From CAVQBJ01 sp963819075 (GTDB taxonomy: Bacteria; Actinomycetota; Thermoleophilia; Solirubrobacterales; Solirubrobacteraceae), in the NCBI GenBank assembly GCA_963819075.1, contig CAWFUP010000002.1, positions 682,001-746,000 of the forward strand: DNA of 64,000 nucleotides. The letters run 5' to 3'. Position 1 is the stretch's first letter, and every line of letters begins with the position of its first letter. The position numbers and the translations under genes were made by a program. The notes under the pieces were generated by a model. The model had not been told where the DNA came from. It saw nothing but the letters and a program-made list of their open reading frames with translations, and did not search any database. Of this stretch, positions 33,342 to 41,439 are shown in pieces.

Positions 33342-34445
33342 TCAGGCCGCGTCCCCGAGCACGCTGTACGCCTCGGCGAGGCGGGCGACGCCGACGTCGA
33401 TCTCCTCGGGCGTCACGCCCGAATAGGCGAGCCGCAGCGTGTTCTCGCCGCCCTCCAGCAGGAAGTCGGTGCCCTTCACGAAAGCCACCCCGCGTTCGGC
33501 CGCGGCCGCGTGCAACGCGTGCACGTCGGTTCCCTCCGGGAGCGTGACCCACATGAAGTAGCCGCCCTCGGGCTCGACGAAGCGGGCGTCGGGCAGCTCG
33601 CGGCGCAACGCCTCGGCGAGCGTGGCCACGCGCTCCGCGAGCGCCGCCTTGACCGTGTCGATCGACCGCTCGATCGCTCCGGAGGCGCAAAACTCGTACA
33701 CGAGCGCCTGCGAGACCATCGACGGCGAGATGTAGGTGTTCGTCGCGCGCTGCACGATCCGCTTGATGATCTCCGGCGGGCCGACCAGGTAGCCGACGCG
33801 AACGCCCGGACACACCGTCTTGGAGAACGACGACGCGTACACGACGCGCTCGTCGTCGAGCGAGAGCATCGTCGGGAGCGTGTCGCCGCTGAATCGCAGC
33901 GCGACGTACGGATCGTCCTCGAATACGACGAAGTCGTGCTCGCGCGCGAGCGCGAGCAGCGTTTGACGCTTGACGAGCGAGAGCGTGTAGCCGGCCGGGT
34001 TCTGGAAGTTGGGGATGATGTGCGCGAGACGCGGGGCGAGTCCACTGCGCAGCAGCGTGGCCAGCGCATCGGTGTCGAGCCCGTCGGGCTCGAGCTCGAC
34101 CGGGTGCACCTCGGCTCCGCGCTCGCGCAGCGACAGGAGGGTGCGGTCGTAGGTCGGGCGTTCGACGACGACCGTGTCGCCGGCGCCGACGAGCTCCTCG
34201 AACAGGAACGCGTCGGCCTGCATGGAGCCGTTGGTCACGAACACCCGCTCGGGCTCGACGCCGTGCTGGTCGGCGATCCAGGCGCGGAGCTTGGGGTACC
34301 CGACGGCCGTGCCGTAGGCCGTCGTGCCGGCCGGATCGGAGGTGAAGGCGCGCACGGCGGCATCGCGCAGCCCGTCGACGTCGACGATGTCCAACGACGG
34401 CGCGCCGCGGGCAAACGAGATCGTGGAGGTGGAGGTGACAGCCAT
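33342..34445 (-). CDS. PLP-dependent aminotransferase, class I (LysN/2-aminoadipate-like)
   Basis: A 367-residue fold-type I aminotransferase without an attached DNA-binding domain. It has SFARGAPSLDIVDVDGL, GTAVGYPKLRAWIA, VFVTNGSMQADAFLF, the ring-stacking and Asp region FVVFEDDPYVALRFSG, the PLP-Lys segment YASSFSKTVCPGVRVGYLVG and the carboxylate Arg region TLRLAYSGV. The pattern resembles 2-aminoadipate/MocR-type aminotransferases with broad amino-acid specificity. TAAGCT lies seven bases before ATG 34445. The exact substrate is unresolved. Confidence 0.88.
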   Translation of the reverse strand: MAVTSTSTISFARGAPSLDIVDVDGLRDAAVRAFTSDPAGTTAYGTAVGYPKLRAWIADQHGVEPERVFVTNGSMQADAFLFEELVGAGDTVVVERPTYDRTLLSLRERGAEVHPVELEPDGLDTDALATLLRSGLAPRLAHIIPNFQNPAGYTLSLVKRQTLLALAREHDFVVFEDDPYVALRFSGDTLPTMLSLDDERVVYASSFSKTVCPGVRVGYLVGPPEIIKRIVQRATNTYISPSMVSQALVYEFCASGAIERSIDTVKAALAERVATLAEALRRELPDARFVEPEGGYFMWVTLPEGTDVHALHAAAAERGVAFVKGTDFLLEGGENTLRLAYSGVTPEEIDVGVARLAEAYSVLGDAA

Positions 34446-34452
34446 AGCCAGG

Positions 34453-34458
34453 AGCTTA
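34453..34458 (-). promoter_or_regulatory. -10 hexamer of a leaderless aminotransferase transcript
   Basis: TAAGCT on the minus strand, seven bases before ATG 34445. Confidence 0.45.
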
Positions 34459-34484
34459 CGGACTCCCTTGCCTGACCGCCGCGG

Positions 34485-35228
34485 TCAGTCCGTCGACGGC
34501 TCGGCGCTGGGCTGCTCGCCCTCGCCGCCGCGCGCCTCGCGCACGACCTTCTCGGAGGCCTCGGTGAGCCCCGCGAGCAGGCTGTCGAGCGCGCGGCGCA
34601 GCGCGGCCGCCTCGGTCAGGCGCTCGAGCACATGCTCGGAGTCGGCCGTGAGCCGGTCGGCGATCGCGCCGATGCGAGTGATCCTCGCCTGGGCGAACTC
34701 GTCGATCTCGCGCCGCGATCGCTGGAGGTGCTCATCCGCGGCCGCCTGCGCCGCGCGACGAATGCGCTCGCCGTCCTCGCGCGCCCGTTCCTCGGCCTCG
34801 GCCATCAGTCGCGTGCTCTCGGCCTCGGCGCGCACCTGCATGTCGGCGGCCACCTGTTCGGCGGAGGCGATGATCTGCTCGAGCTGCAGGGTCAGCGAGG
34901 CCGCCAGGGCCTCGGCCGTCTCCCGGGCGTGCGGGCCGGCGGGCGGTGCGGCGACGGCTGGCGGTGCGGGAGGCGCTGCGATGGCTGCGGGGGCGGCCGC
35001 GGGGCCGGGGGGAGCCGCGGGCTCCGCCTCGGCCTGTCGCGGCGCGATCGGCGGCGGCGCGGCCGGCGTAGGCTCGGGAGCGTCCTGCGCCATCGCGTCG
35101 TCGCTCGGCGGCTCGGGCGCCGGCCGCGCGCGCGCCGACGAGAGGTCGCTCTCGAGTGCACTCAGCTTGTGCTCGAGGTCGGCCAGCGTCGAAGAGAGGT
35201 CAGGCGAAAGGGGGGGCTCGTCGCTCAT
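34485..35228 (-). CDS. Coiled-coil protein with disordered Pro/Ala linker
   Basis: A 247-residue soluble protein. It begins with a short helix (LSSTLADLEHKLSALESDL), has a 75-residue Pro/Ala-rich linker, then a long charged helix from about residue 100 to 225 (LQLEQIIASAEQVAADMQV and EERAREDGERIRRAAQAAAD) with heptad-like spacing, and ends in a polar tail. The alternating Ala/Glu/Arg pattern resembles DivIVA-related or septum/pole scaffold proteins, but the DivIVA N-terminal motif is absent. I cannot name it. The start at 35228 (MSDEPPLSPD) is preferred over one 11 codons earlier. Confidence 0.68.
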   Translation of the reverse strand: MSDEPPLSPDLSSTLADLEHKLSALESDLSSARARPAPEPPSDDAMAQDAPEPTPAAPPPIAPRQAEAEPAAPPGPAAAPAAIAAPPAPPAVAAPPAGPHARETAEALAASLTLQLEQIIASAEQVAADMQVRAEAESTRLMAEAEERAREDGERIRRAAQAAADEHLQRSRREIDEFAQARITRIGAIADRLTADSEHVLERLTEAAALRRALDSLLAGLTEASEKVVREARGGEGEQPSAEPSTD

Positions 35229-35320
35229 CGTCGTCGGGCAGGGCCCGGTGGGCTTCCCCACGATAGATCTCGGCGCGGACGCTCGGCCTCACGGCACCGA
35301 GCGAGCAACCGCCGGCGAGC

Positions 35321-36196
35321 CTAGCCGCCGAGGATCTCGATGGCGATGTCGGCGACCTCGGTGGGGGTGCGCCCGACGCGCACGCCCCGCGCCTCGAGCG
35401 CCTCGGCCTTCGCCGCCGCGGTCCCCTGAGAGCCGGACACGATCGCGCCCGCGTGCCCCATCGTCTTGCCGGGCGGCGCCGTGAAGCCGGCGATGTAACC
35501 GACGACCGGCTTCGTGACGGACTCGGCGATGTACTCGGCGGCGCGCTCCTCGGCGTCGCCACCGATCTCGCCGGACATCACGATGAGCTCGGTCTCGGGA
35601 TCGTCCTGGAAGAGGGCGATGATGTCGACGAAGCTCGAGCCGGGGACCGGATCGCCGCCGATACCGACGATCGAGGAGTTGCCGAATCCGCGCTGGGCGA
35701 GCTCGTTGCCGATCTGATAGGTCAGCGTCCCCGAGCGCGAGACGACGCCGACGTTGCCCTCCTTGAAGAACGAGGCCGGGATGATGCCGACGCTCGCCTT
35801 GCCGGGCGACAGGACACCGGGGCAGTTAGGGCCGATGAGCCGCACGCGGGGATTGCGCTTCAGATGGGTGTAGACGCGCAGCTCGTCGTGGGCCGGGATG
35901 CCCTCGGTGATTGCGATGATCGTCTCGATGCCGGCGTCCTCGGCCTCGAGGATCGAGTCGGCGGCGAACCGCGGGGGCACGAAGATCATCGCCGTGTTGG
36001 CCTCGGTCTCGGCCACGGCATCGTGGAAGGTGTTGAACACGGGGATGCCCTCGACGTCCTGGCCGCCCTTGCCGGGGGTCACGCCGGAGACGACGTTCGT
36101 GCCGTAGCGGCGATTGTTGAGCGCGTGGAAGGTGCCCTCGCGCCCGGTGATGCCCGAGACGCAGAGGCGGGTCTCGGTATCGACGATTACGCTCAC
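35321..36196 (-). CDS. sucD: Succinyl-CoA ligase alpha subunit
   Basis: A 291-residue subunit with the CoA-binding Rossmann motif CVSGITGREGTFHALNN, IGPNCPGVLSPGKASVG, GDPVPGSSFVDIIALFQDD and the phospho-histidine loop TMGHAGAIVSGSQGTA. It forms succinyl-CoA synthetase with SucC, making ATP or GTP from succinyl-CoA. GTG start 52 bases after the end of sucC, so one operon sucC-sucD. Confidence 0.96.
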   Translation of the reverse strand: MSVIVDTETRLCVSGITGREGTFHALNNRRYGTNVVSGVTPGKGGQDVEGIPVFNTFHDAVAETEANTAMIFVPPRFAADSILEAEDAGIETIIAITEGIPAHDELRVYTHLKRNPRVRLIGPNCPGVLSPGKASVGIIPASFFKEGNVGVVSRSGTLTYQIGNELAQRGFGNSSIVGIGGDPVPGSSFVDIIALFQDDPETELIVMSGEIGGDAEERAAEYIAESVTKPVVGYIAGFTAPPGKTMGHAGAIVSGSQGTAAAKAEALEARGVRVGRTPTEVADIAIEILGG

Positions 36197-36248
36197 GTTC
36201 GGAGGGTCCCCGAGCCGCCGTCCGGGCGGCCTTGAACCGTGACGGCGC

Positions 36249-37406
36249 TCACGCCGCCACCTCCTCGCCCTTGGACAAGGCGACAACCTTCTCGGCCGCC
36301 TCGTTCATGGTCCGGGCGGGGTAGACGTTCGGCAGGTTGGCCTCGGTCAGCAGCTGGCGACCCTCGACGTCGTTGGTGCCGTCGAGGCGCACGACGAAGG
36401 GCACCGTCGGCTTGATCTGGTCGAAGGCCTCGATCAGGCCGCGCGCCACCTCGTCGCAACGCGTGATGCCACCGAAGATGTTGAACAGCACGGCCTTGAC
36501 CTTCGGGTTGGAGAGGATCACCTCGACGGCGGCGGTGATCGCCTCGGCCTTCGAGCCGCCGCCGGCGTCGAGGAAGTTCGCGGGCGCGCCGCCGGCCTGG
36601 GCGACGACGTCGAGCGTGGACATGACGAGGCCGGCGCCGTTGCCGAGGATGCCGATATCTCCGTCGAGCTTGACGTAGATGAGGTCGCGCTCCTTGGCCA
36701 TCCGCTCCTGCGGGTCCTCCTTGGAGAGGTCGCGCAGCTGCGCGTTGTCGGGGTGGCGGAAGAGCGAGTTGTCGTCGAGGGTGACCTTCGCGTCGAGCGC
36801 CCGCACGTCGCGCTCGGGCGTGACGATGAGCGGATTGACCTCGACGAGCATCGCCTCCTCGCTCACGAAGGTCTCGTACAGCTTGGCCAGGAAGGCGCCG
36901 ACCGGACGCACGAGGTCGGCGTCGACACCGGCCTCGAAGGCGAGCCGGCGCGCGTGGAAGTCCTGAAAGCCGATGAGCGGATCGACATGCAGCGTGGCCA
37001 GCGCGTCCGGATCCTCCTCGGCGACCTGCTCGATGTCCATCCCGCCCTTCGTGGAGAGCATCACCAGCGGCGCCTTTGCGCCGCGATCGAAGACGATCGA
37101 GGCGTAGTACTCGGCCTCGATCTGCGAAGCGCCCTCGATCCACAGCTCGTGCACGGTCAGGCCCTTGATGTCCATGCCGAGGATCGCGCTCGCGTGCTCG
37201 CGCGCCTCGGCCTCGTTCGCGGCGATCTTGATGCCGCCGAGCTTGCCGCGCCCTCCGATCTGCACCTGCGCCTTGACCGCGCAGGGATAGCCGATCTCGT
37301 TCGCGGCGGCAACCGCCTCGTCGACGGTGGTCGCGGGCTTGCCGCTCGGCACGGGGATGCCGTGGCGGGCGAACAGCTGCTTGCCCTGGTATTCGAGGAG
37401 GTCCAT
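36249..37406 (-). CDS. sucC: Succinyl-CoA ligase beta subunit
   Basis: A 385-residue ATP-grasp subunit: MDLLEYQGKQLFARHGIPVP at the N terminus, CAVKAQVQIGGRGKLGGIKI for nucleotide binding, LVEVNPLIV with metal-binding residues, GNGAGLVMSTLD and FNIFGGITRCDEVARGLI near the end. It is encoded directly upstream of sucD. TATTGT (plus 37418-37423) is eleven bases before the ATG. In this window the enzyme also closes the route propionyl-CoA to succinate begun by the acyl-CoA carboxylase and mutase genes. Confidence 0.96.
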   Translation of the reverse strand: MDLLEYQGKQLFARHGIPVPSGKPATTVDEAVAAANEIGYPCAVKAQVQIGGRGKLGGIKIAANEAEAREHASAILGMDIKGLTVHELWIEGASQIEAEYYASIVFDRGAKAPLVMLSTKGGMDIEQVAEEDPDALATLHVDPLIGFQDFHARRLAFEAGVDADLVRPVGAFLAKLYETFVSEEAMLVEVNPLIVTPERDVRALDAKVTLDDNSLFRHPDNAQLRDLSKEDPQERMAKERDLIYVKLDGDIGILGNGAGLVMSTLDVVAQAGGAPANFLDAGGGSKAEAITAAVEVILSNPKVKAVLFNIFGGITRCDEVARGLIEAFDQIKPTVPFVVRLDGTNDVEGRQLLTEANLPNVYPARTMNEAAEKVVALSKGEEVAA

Positions 37407-37417
37407 CGCGGGCGCGC

Positions 37418-37423
37418 ACAATA
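37418..37423 (-). promoter_or_regulatory. -10 hexamer for sucCD
   Basis: TATTGT on the minus strand, eleven bases before the sucC ATG. Confidence 0.38.
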
Positions 37424-37436
37424 GTGAATGTGTGGC

Positions 37437-37453
37437 GACCACGCGCCGTGGTC
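37437..37453. promoter_or_regulatory. Perfect palindrome between sucC and the HAD gene
   Basis: GACCACG-CGC-CGTGGTC is a perfect 7+7 inverted repeat about 15-30 bases upstream of the presumed sucC -10, positioned as an operator. A run of seven C follows it. Confidence 0.4.
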
Positions 37454-37578
37454 CCCCCCGCGGCGGGTGTGAAAGGCGTTTGCGCGCGACGACGTCATAA
37501 TTGGGACCCCTTGCCCGCCGCTGCGCTTACGCGCGAAGCTCCCTCGAGGCTGGTCCGACACTCGGAGACCCAACACGA

Positions 37579-38259
37579 ATGCCGCTGCCTTCAAAGATCA
37601 CCTTTGTCACCTTCGACGTCTACGGGACGCTCATCGACTGGGAGACCGGCGTCTACGAGGCGTTCGCCAAGGAGGCGCAGCGGGACGGGTTCACGATCGA
37701 GCGCGACGAGCTCATCTCGCTCTTCCACGAGATCGAACGTGAGATCGAGGCCGGCTCGTACGAGCTCTATGCCGAGGTGCTGCGTCGCACCGCGGTGGAG
37801 ATCTCCAAGCGCCTCGGCTGGCCGCTCGAGCCGTCGCGATCGGGATTCCTGCCGGACTCGGTGCAGCGCTGGCTGCCGTTCAAGGAGACCAACCCGCAGC
37901 TCCAGAAGCTCAGCAAGAAGTACAAGCTCGGGCTCCTGTCGAACATCGACGACAAGCTCCTCGGCCAGACGCGCCGCCACATCCCGACCGATTTCGATCT
38001 CGTCGTGACCGCGCAGCAGGTGCGCTCCTACAAGCCCGACGCCGCTCACTTCACCGAGTGCGCCCGCCGGATCGGCGGCAAGAAGGGGTGGGTGCACGTC
38101 GCCGCGAGCCACTACCACGACGTCGAGCCCTGCATCAAGGCCCGCATCCCGGTGATCTGGGTCAACCGCAAGAAGGAGACCCTGGAGGGCGGCCAGAAGA
38201 AGCCGACCGCCGAGGTGGCGAACCTCCGCGAGGCGGCCAAGCTCCTCGGCATCGCCTGA
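37579..38259 (+). CDS. HAD-family hydrolase (2-haloacid dehalogenase-like)
   Basis: A 226-residue HAD IA protein. Motif I is FVTFDVYGTLIDWETG, as in L-2-haloacid dehalogenases, motif II LGLLSNIDDKLLG, the Lys in VRSYKPDAAHF and motif IV VHVAASHYHDVEPCIKA. The cap domain is about 75 residues. Members of this subgroup act as dehalogenases or as phosphatases; substrate not assignable. It stands downstream of a long (172-base) divergent promoter region shared with sucC and is followed 18 bases later by the MBL gene, probably co-transcribed. Confidence 0.82.
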   Translation: MPLPSKITFVTFDVYGTLIDWETGVYEAFAKEAQRDGFTIERDELISLFHEIEREIEAGSYELYAEVLRRTAVEISKRLGWPLEPSRSGFLPDSVQRWLPFKETNPQLQKLSKKYKLGLLSNIDDKLLGQTRRHIPTDFDLVVTAQQVRSYKPDAAHFTECARRIGGKKGWVHVAASHYHDVEPCIKARIPVIWVNRKKETLEGGQKKPTAEVANLREAAKLLGIA

Positions 38260-38277
38260 CGCTCGCGGGGGCGCGCG

Positions 38278-39072
38278 ATGCGAGCCGTATCGCTGCATCG
38301 CGACGTGATCGTCGTCACGAGCCGCGTGTGGCAGACGACGAGCACGATCGTGCGCGGACCCCAGGACGGCACCGACGAGGCGTTCGTGATCGACTCGCCG
38401 ATCTACCCCGACGAGCTCGAGGTCCTGCCGGCGCTCATGGAGCAGGCCGGCTTTCACCTCAGTGGCCTGCTCGCCACGCACGCCGACTGGGACCACCTGC
38501 TCGGTCGCCTCGCTTTCGCCGACGCGGCGCTCGGCTGCGCCGAGACAACCGCCGCCCGCCTGGCCGCCGAGCCCGGGGCGGCGGCGCGCGGCCTGCGCGC
38601 CTTCGACGACGAGCACTACGTGACGCGGCCGCGGCCACTCTCGCTCGGCGCGATCCAGACCCTGCCGGTCCCGGGCCGCTGTGAGCTCGGTACCGGGGAG
38701 CTCGCGCTGCATTCGGCGTGCGGGCACACCGTGGATGGCATGGCGATCGCGATCCCGTGGGCGAAGGCTCTCGTCGTCGGCGACTACCTGAGCCCGGTCG
38801 AGATCCCGACGTTCGCCGAGGGCTCGGCGGGCGAGTACGAGGCGACGCTGCGGCGGCTACGCCCGCTCGTGCGGGAGTCCGAGCACGTCGTGCCCGGGCA
38901 CGGAGCCCCGCTCGACCGCGCTCAGGCGCTCGCGATCCTCGAGCAGGATCTCGCCTATGTGGGCGGCGTTCTCGCCGGCGATGGCGACACGCCGCTTCCG
39001 CGAGCGGCTCGCAGCGCGACCCAGCGGCGCCGGCATGTCGAGAACGTGGGCGCTACTCCTCCGCGAGCCTGA
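38278..39072 (+). CDS. Metallo-beta-lactamase fold hydrolase with variant metal motif
   Basis: A 264-residue MBL-fold protein. The metal motif reads ATHADWDHLLG, that is HxDxDH in place of the usual HxHxDH, so one histidine ligand is replaced by Asp. Later ligands are present: His in SACGHTVDGMAI, Asp in LVVGDYLSPVE and His in VVPGHGAPLD. It probably binds two metals and hydrolyses an ester or thioester; the substrate is unknown. Its last 20 bases overlap the convergent GNAT gene. Confidence 0.85.
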   Translation: MRAVSLHRDVIVVTSRVWQTTSTIVRGPQDGTDEAFVIDSPIYPDELEVLPALMEQAGFHLSGLLATHADWDHLLGRLAFADAALGCAETTAARLAAEPGAAARGLRAFDDEHYVTRPRPLSLGAIQTLPVPGRCELGTGELALHSACGHTVDGMAIAIPWAKALVVGDYLSPVEIPTFAEGSAGEYEATLRRLRPLVRESEHVVPGHGAPLDRAQALAILEQDLAYVGGVLAGDGDTPLPRAARSATQRRRHVENVGATPPRA

Positions 39073-39541
39073 GGCCAAGGAAGAGGTCGCGCCCGCCACC
39101 GCCGCTCTTACTGCGAGCCGAGAAGCCGAGTCGCTCGTACAAGGCGAGCGCGGCCGCGTTCTCCTCGTTGGTGTCGAGCTCGATGCGGCGAGCGCCGCGC
39201 TCGCCGGCCCGCCCGATGGCGGCCTGGACGAGGGCCTCGCCCACCCCCTTGCGGCGGGCCTCCTCGCGCACGTAGACGTCCTCCAGCCAGCAATCCGGCG
39301 CTGCCTCCCATACCGAGAAGCGGAAGCGCAGCTGGGCGACGCCGGCCGGCGGCGAGTCCTCGTCGACGGAGGCGAGCAGGAACTCGGCCTCGACCCCCTC
39401 CATCAGGCGTTCGACCCCGGCGAGCATCGCGTTGTCCGACGGGCGGTTGTCCTGGAGATGGTCGCGGAACGCGATCAGGAGGTCGGCGACGATCTCGGCC
39501 TCGTCGAGCTCGCCAAGCCACACGCGCGGGCCATCGCTCAT
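39053..39541 (-). CDS. GNAT-family N-acetyltransferase
   Basis: A 162-residue GCN5-related acetyltransferase. The acetyl-CoA loop is VREEARRKGVGEALVQAAI and the C-terminal signature is LDTNEENAAALALYERLGF. Motif B strands (CWLEDVYV) precede it. The substrate cannot be assigned. It ends inside the MBL gene on the other strand and starts 13 bases after the stop of the acyl-CoA carboxylase gene, with which it may be co-transcribed. Confidence 0.88.
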   Translation of the reverse strand: MSDGPRVWLGELDEAEIVADLLIAFRDHLQDNRPSDNAMLAGVERLMEGVEAEFLLASVDEDSPPAGVAQLRFRFSVWEAAPDCWLEDVYVREEARRKGVGEALVQAAIGRAGERGARRIELDTNEENAAALALYERLGFSARSKSGGGGRDLFLGLRLAEE

Positions 39542-39554
39542 CGCGACCTCGCGG

Positions 39555-41357
39555 CTACTCCGTGGCTGAGGTGATCACCGCAAGCGTGTCACCCGAGGCG
39601 ACCGCCGCACCCACGGCGATGGGCAGCTCGGCGATCGTGCCGGACTTGTGCGCGGTGACCTCATTCTCCATCTTCATCGCCTCGATGACCGCGACGAGGG
39701 CACCCTCGTCGACGCTCGTCCCGGCCTCGACGGCGACCTTCAGCACGGTGCCCTGCATCGGGGACACGAGCGCATCTCCGCCGCCCGCCGCGCCGCCGCC
39801 GCCGGAGCGCTCGCGGCGCGGGGGCTTGCGCGCCGCCCCGGCGGGGGCGGTGCCGTTACTCGAACCGGCGAACGGCGGTCCGATGACGCGCACGTCGAAG
39901 CGCTTGCCGGAGACCTCGACGGTGTACGCCTGCTCGACCTTCTCGGCCGCCTCGGGCTCCTCGCCGGCCGATGGCTCGGGCGGCGCACCGGGAGCCGTCG
40001 ACTTCAGCCACTTCGGGTCCTCGAGCAGATCTCGACAGGTCTCGCCGGCCGCCCACTGCGCGGTGGCCAGCAGGGCCGTATGGAACGGGATGAGCGTCGT
40101 CAGTCCGCCGATCTCGTACTCGCCGAGCGCTCGCAGCATGCGCGCGGTCGCCTGCTCGCGGTCGGCGTCCCACACGATCAGCTTGGCCACCATCGGGTCG
40201 TACATCGGACTGATCTCCGAGCCCGGGCCGACGCCGGAGTCGATGCGCACACCCGGGCCGCTCGGCTCGCGATAGCTGGTGATCTGGCCCGGCGCGGGCG
40301 CGAACTTCTTCGCCGCGTCCTCGGCGTTGATCCGGCACTCGATGGCGTGTCCGCGCAGCTGCACGTCCTCCTGGGCGAACGACAGCGGCTCGCCGGCGGC
40401 GACGCGGATGCCCTCCTTGACGATGTCGATGCCGGTGACCATCTCGGTGACGCAGTGCTCGACCTGTACGCGCGTGTTCATCTCCAGGAAGAAGTACTCG
40501 CGCTGGCCGTCGCGCTCGCCGAGCAATCCCTCGATCGTGCCAGCCCCGGAGTAGTTGACGGCGCGCGCGGCGTCGGTGGCGATCTTGCCGATGTGCTCGC
40601 GCAGCTCGTCGTCGACGAGCGGCCCCGGGGCCTCCTCGATGAGCTTCTGGTGGCGGCGCTGGATCGAGCAGTCGCGCTCGCCGAGATGGACGACGTTGCC
40701 GTGGCCGTCGGCCAGGACCTGGACCTCGACGTGGCGCGGGTCGGGCAGATAGCGCTCGATGTAGACCGTCGGGTCGGAGAAGAACTTCTCGCCCTCGCGC
40801 GAGGCGCCCTCGAAGGCGTCGGCCAGCTCGTCGGCGCTCAGCGCGACGCGGAAGCCCTTGCCGCCGCCGCCGCCGGCGGCCTTGATGGCCACCGGGTAGC
40901 CGATGTCGTCCTCGATGATCTTCGCCGCGGTCTCCACGTCGGCCACGGTCTCGGTCGTGCCCGGCACGATCGGCACGCCGGCGGCGGCCATCAGCTCCCG
41001 GGCCCGCGTCTTGGAGCCCATCGCATCGATCGCTTCGGGCGAGGGGCCGACGAACACGATCCCGGCGTCCCGACACGCCCGTCCGAACGCTGCGTTCTCG
41101 GCCAGGAACCCGTATCCCGGGTGCACGGCCTGGGATCCGGACTCGTGCGCCACCTCGAGGATGCGGTCGATGTTCAGATAGCTTTCGGCGGCGGTCGGAC
41201 CGCCGAGCAGATAGGACTCGTCCGCTCGCGCGACGTGCAGCGCGTCACGGTCGAGCTCGGAGTAGACAGCGACGCTCGCCACGCCCAGCTCCTGCAGCGC
41301 TCTGATCACGCGCACGGCGATCTCGCCGCGGTTGGCCACCATCACCTTTTCGAACAT
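39555..41357 (-). CDS. accA3: Acyl-CoA carboxylase alpha subunit (biotin carboxylase plus BCCP)
   Basis: A 600-residue fusion. The biotin carboxylase part starts MFEKVMVANRGEIAVRVIRA, with ATP-grasp loop AIKAAGGGGGKGFRVAL, EVQVLADGHGNVVHLGERDC and EMNTRVQVEHCVTEMVTG. After an acidic Pro/Ala linker and a region with the sequence TVEVSGKRFDVRVIG, the biotin carrier domain ends with VIEAMKMENEVTAHKSG, the Lys being biotinylated. It carboxylates biotin for acetyl- or propionyl-CoA carboxylase, with the AccD5-like subunit at 48.2-49.8 kb as the likely partner. The symbol follows mycobacterial usage. TAATCT lies eleven bases before the ATG. Confidence 0.93.
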   Translation of the reverse strand: MFEKVMVANRGEIAVRVIRALQELGVASVAVYSELDRDALHVARADESYLLGGPTAAESYLNIDRILEVAHESGSQAVHPGYGFLAENAAFGRACRDAGIVFVGPSPEAIDAMGSKTRARELMAAAGVPIVPGTTETVADVETAAKIIEDDIGYPVAIKAAGGGGGKGFRVALSADELADAFEGASREGEKFFSDPTVYIERYLPDPRHVEVQVLADGHGNVVHLGERDCSIQRRHQKLIEEAPGPLVDDELREHIGKIATDAARAVNYSGAGTIEGLLGERDGQREYFFLEMNTRVQVEHCVTEMVTGIDIVKEGIRVAAGEPLSFAQEDVQLRGHAIECRINAEDAAKKFAPAPGQITSYREPSGPGVRIDSGVGPGSEISPMYDPMVAKLIVWDADREQATARMLRALGEYEIGGLTTLIPFHTALLATAQWAAGETCRDLLEDPKWLKSTAPGAPPEPSAGEEPEAAEKVEQAYTVEVSGKRFDVRVIGPPFAGSSNGTAPAGAARKPPRRERSGGGGAAGGGDALVSPMQGTVLKVAVEAGTSVDEGALVAVIEAMKMENEVTAHKSGTIAELPIAVGAAVASGDTLAVITSATE

Positions 41358-41368
41358 CGAGGTCCGGC

Positions 41369-41374
41369 AGATTA
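41369..41374 (-). promoter_or_regulatory. -10 hexamer for the carboxylase alpha gene
   Basis: TAATCT on the minus strand, eleven bases before ATG 41357, downstream of the cysN hairpin. Confidence 0.38.
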
Positions 41375-41380
41375 GTGATT

Positions 41381-41432
41381 GGCGGCGCCGAGGGCGGGCC
41401 CGAGCGGGCGATCGGCGCGCCGCGGCGCCGCC
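41381..41432 (-). terminator. Inverted repeat after cysN
   Basis: GGCGGCGCC (41381-41389) and GGCGCCGCC (41424-41432) form a perfect 9-bp stem with a 34-base GC-rich loop, just past the cysN stop. Likely end of the sulfate operon. Confidence 0.38.
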
Positions 41433-41439
41433 CCGGCCC

